From an uncultured Sutterella sp. (GTDB lineage: Bacteria > Pseudomonadota > Gammaproteobacteria > Burkholderiales > Burkholderiaceae_F): a DNA stretch of 14,725 nt. The notes under the pieces are model-generated. The model did not search any database and had not been told where the DNA came from. It saw nothing but the letters and a program-made list of their open reading frames with translations. The position numbers were made by a program, and so were the translations under genes. How positions within the stretch are numbered: the stretch's first letter is position 1; every line of letters begins with the position of its first letter. The stretch covers positions 1 through 14,725 of the forward strand of contig URFF01000044.1 in NCBI GenBank assembly GCA_900546995.1. Reading direction: 5' to 3'. Below are positions 14,383-14,725 of the stretch, in pieces.

Positions 14383-14724
14383 CTAATCCTCGATGTGACG
14401 TCCTACCAAGTCGTACTCTTCGTTTGCTGTGACCTTAACATTAACCATATCACCCGGTTTTAAGTGAGAATCCGTCGTCACATAAATGATACCGTCGATT
14501 TCCGGCGCATCGGCCATGGTGCGTCCGATCGCCACACCGTCTTCATCCTCGGGTTCGTCAATAATGACTTTCTGAACCGTGCCGATCTTTTTAGCCAATC
14601 GTGCGGCGGAAATTTCCGATTGGACCTGCATGAACCGATCCCGACGCTCTTCACGAACCTCATCGGGCAAAGCGCCCGGCAATTCATTGGCCGCTGCGCC
14701 TTCAATCGGCGAATATGCGAAACA
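14383..14724 (-). CDS. rimO: Ribosomal protein S12 methylthiotransferase RimO, C-terminal part
   Basis: RimO is a radical-SAM enzyme that adds a methylthio group to an aspartate of ribosomal protein S12. Only the last 113 residues are present; the rest lies beyond the right edge. The fragment starts CFAYSPIEGAAANELPGALPDEVREERRDRF, the end of the radical-SAM domain as seen in RimO, and ends in a TRAM domain (about residues 48-113) that binds the target. The EGAAAN form favours RimO over MiaB. The stop codon TAG at 14383-14385 is two bases before the mtgA start. The radical-SAM cysteine motif itself is outside the window. Confidence 0.88.
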   Translation of the reverse strand, partial: CFAYSPIEGAAANELPGALPDEVREERRDRFMQVQSEISAARLAKKIGTVQKVIIDEPEDEDGVAIGRTMADAPEIDGIIYVTTDSHLKPGDMVNVKVTANEEYDLVGRHIED

Positions 14725-14725
14725 G

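Overview
The window reads as ordinary chromosomal DNA from a Gram-negative proteobacterium with intermediate GC. A TolC/HlyD envelope-spanning exporter, Mfd, MtgA, RimO and a MetNIQ methionine importer fit a beta- or gammaproteobacterium. I lean towards Burkholderiales, perhaps Sutterellaceae, but that is inferred from gene style and not from an alignment. I see no rRNA, tRNA, CRISPR array, insertion sequence or prophage gene.

Layout. (1) 1-2520: 3' three quarters of mfd, whose start lies outside the window. (2) 2597-7285: a tight four-gene exporter operon (TolC-like channel, HlyD-like adaptor, two ABC-2 permeases) with no ATPase gene. (3) 7367-7891: a small exported protein with a twin-arginine-like signal and an Arg/Asp-rich tail of four 12-residue repeats; its ribosome binding site can be buried in a 10-bp stem. 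A strong terminator follows. (4) 7936-9270, minus strand: a LysR regulator overlapping a GNAT acetyltransferase gene that looks broken by a small deletion and frameshift. (5) 9360-10637: an MFS transporter divergent from the LysR gene, with an 89-base control region holding a good lysR promoter and two inverted repeats. (6) 10638-13664: a terminator, a 440-base leader and metN-metI-metQ. (7) 13661-14725, minus strand: mtgA and the 3' end of rimO, converging on metQ so that the two stop codons overlap.

The most interesting item is the metNIQ leader. It holds a 35-codon reading frame with a good Shine-Dalgarno site and five Met codons among nine near its end (five consecutive hexamers, each starting ATG). 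It is followed by RNA segments that can form either an antiterminator or a terminator-like stem. The geometry matches classical ribosome-mediated attenuation as known for trp, his, thr and leu operons, but here for methionine uptake. I do not recall a described Met-codon attenuator of this type in proteobacteria. The gene products would work together as a starvation switch: scarce charged tRNA-Met stalls the ribosome, the transcript reads through, and MetQ/MetI/MetN import methionine, with the C-terminal domain of MetN adding feedback inhibition at protein level.
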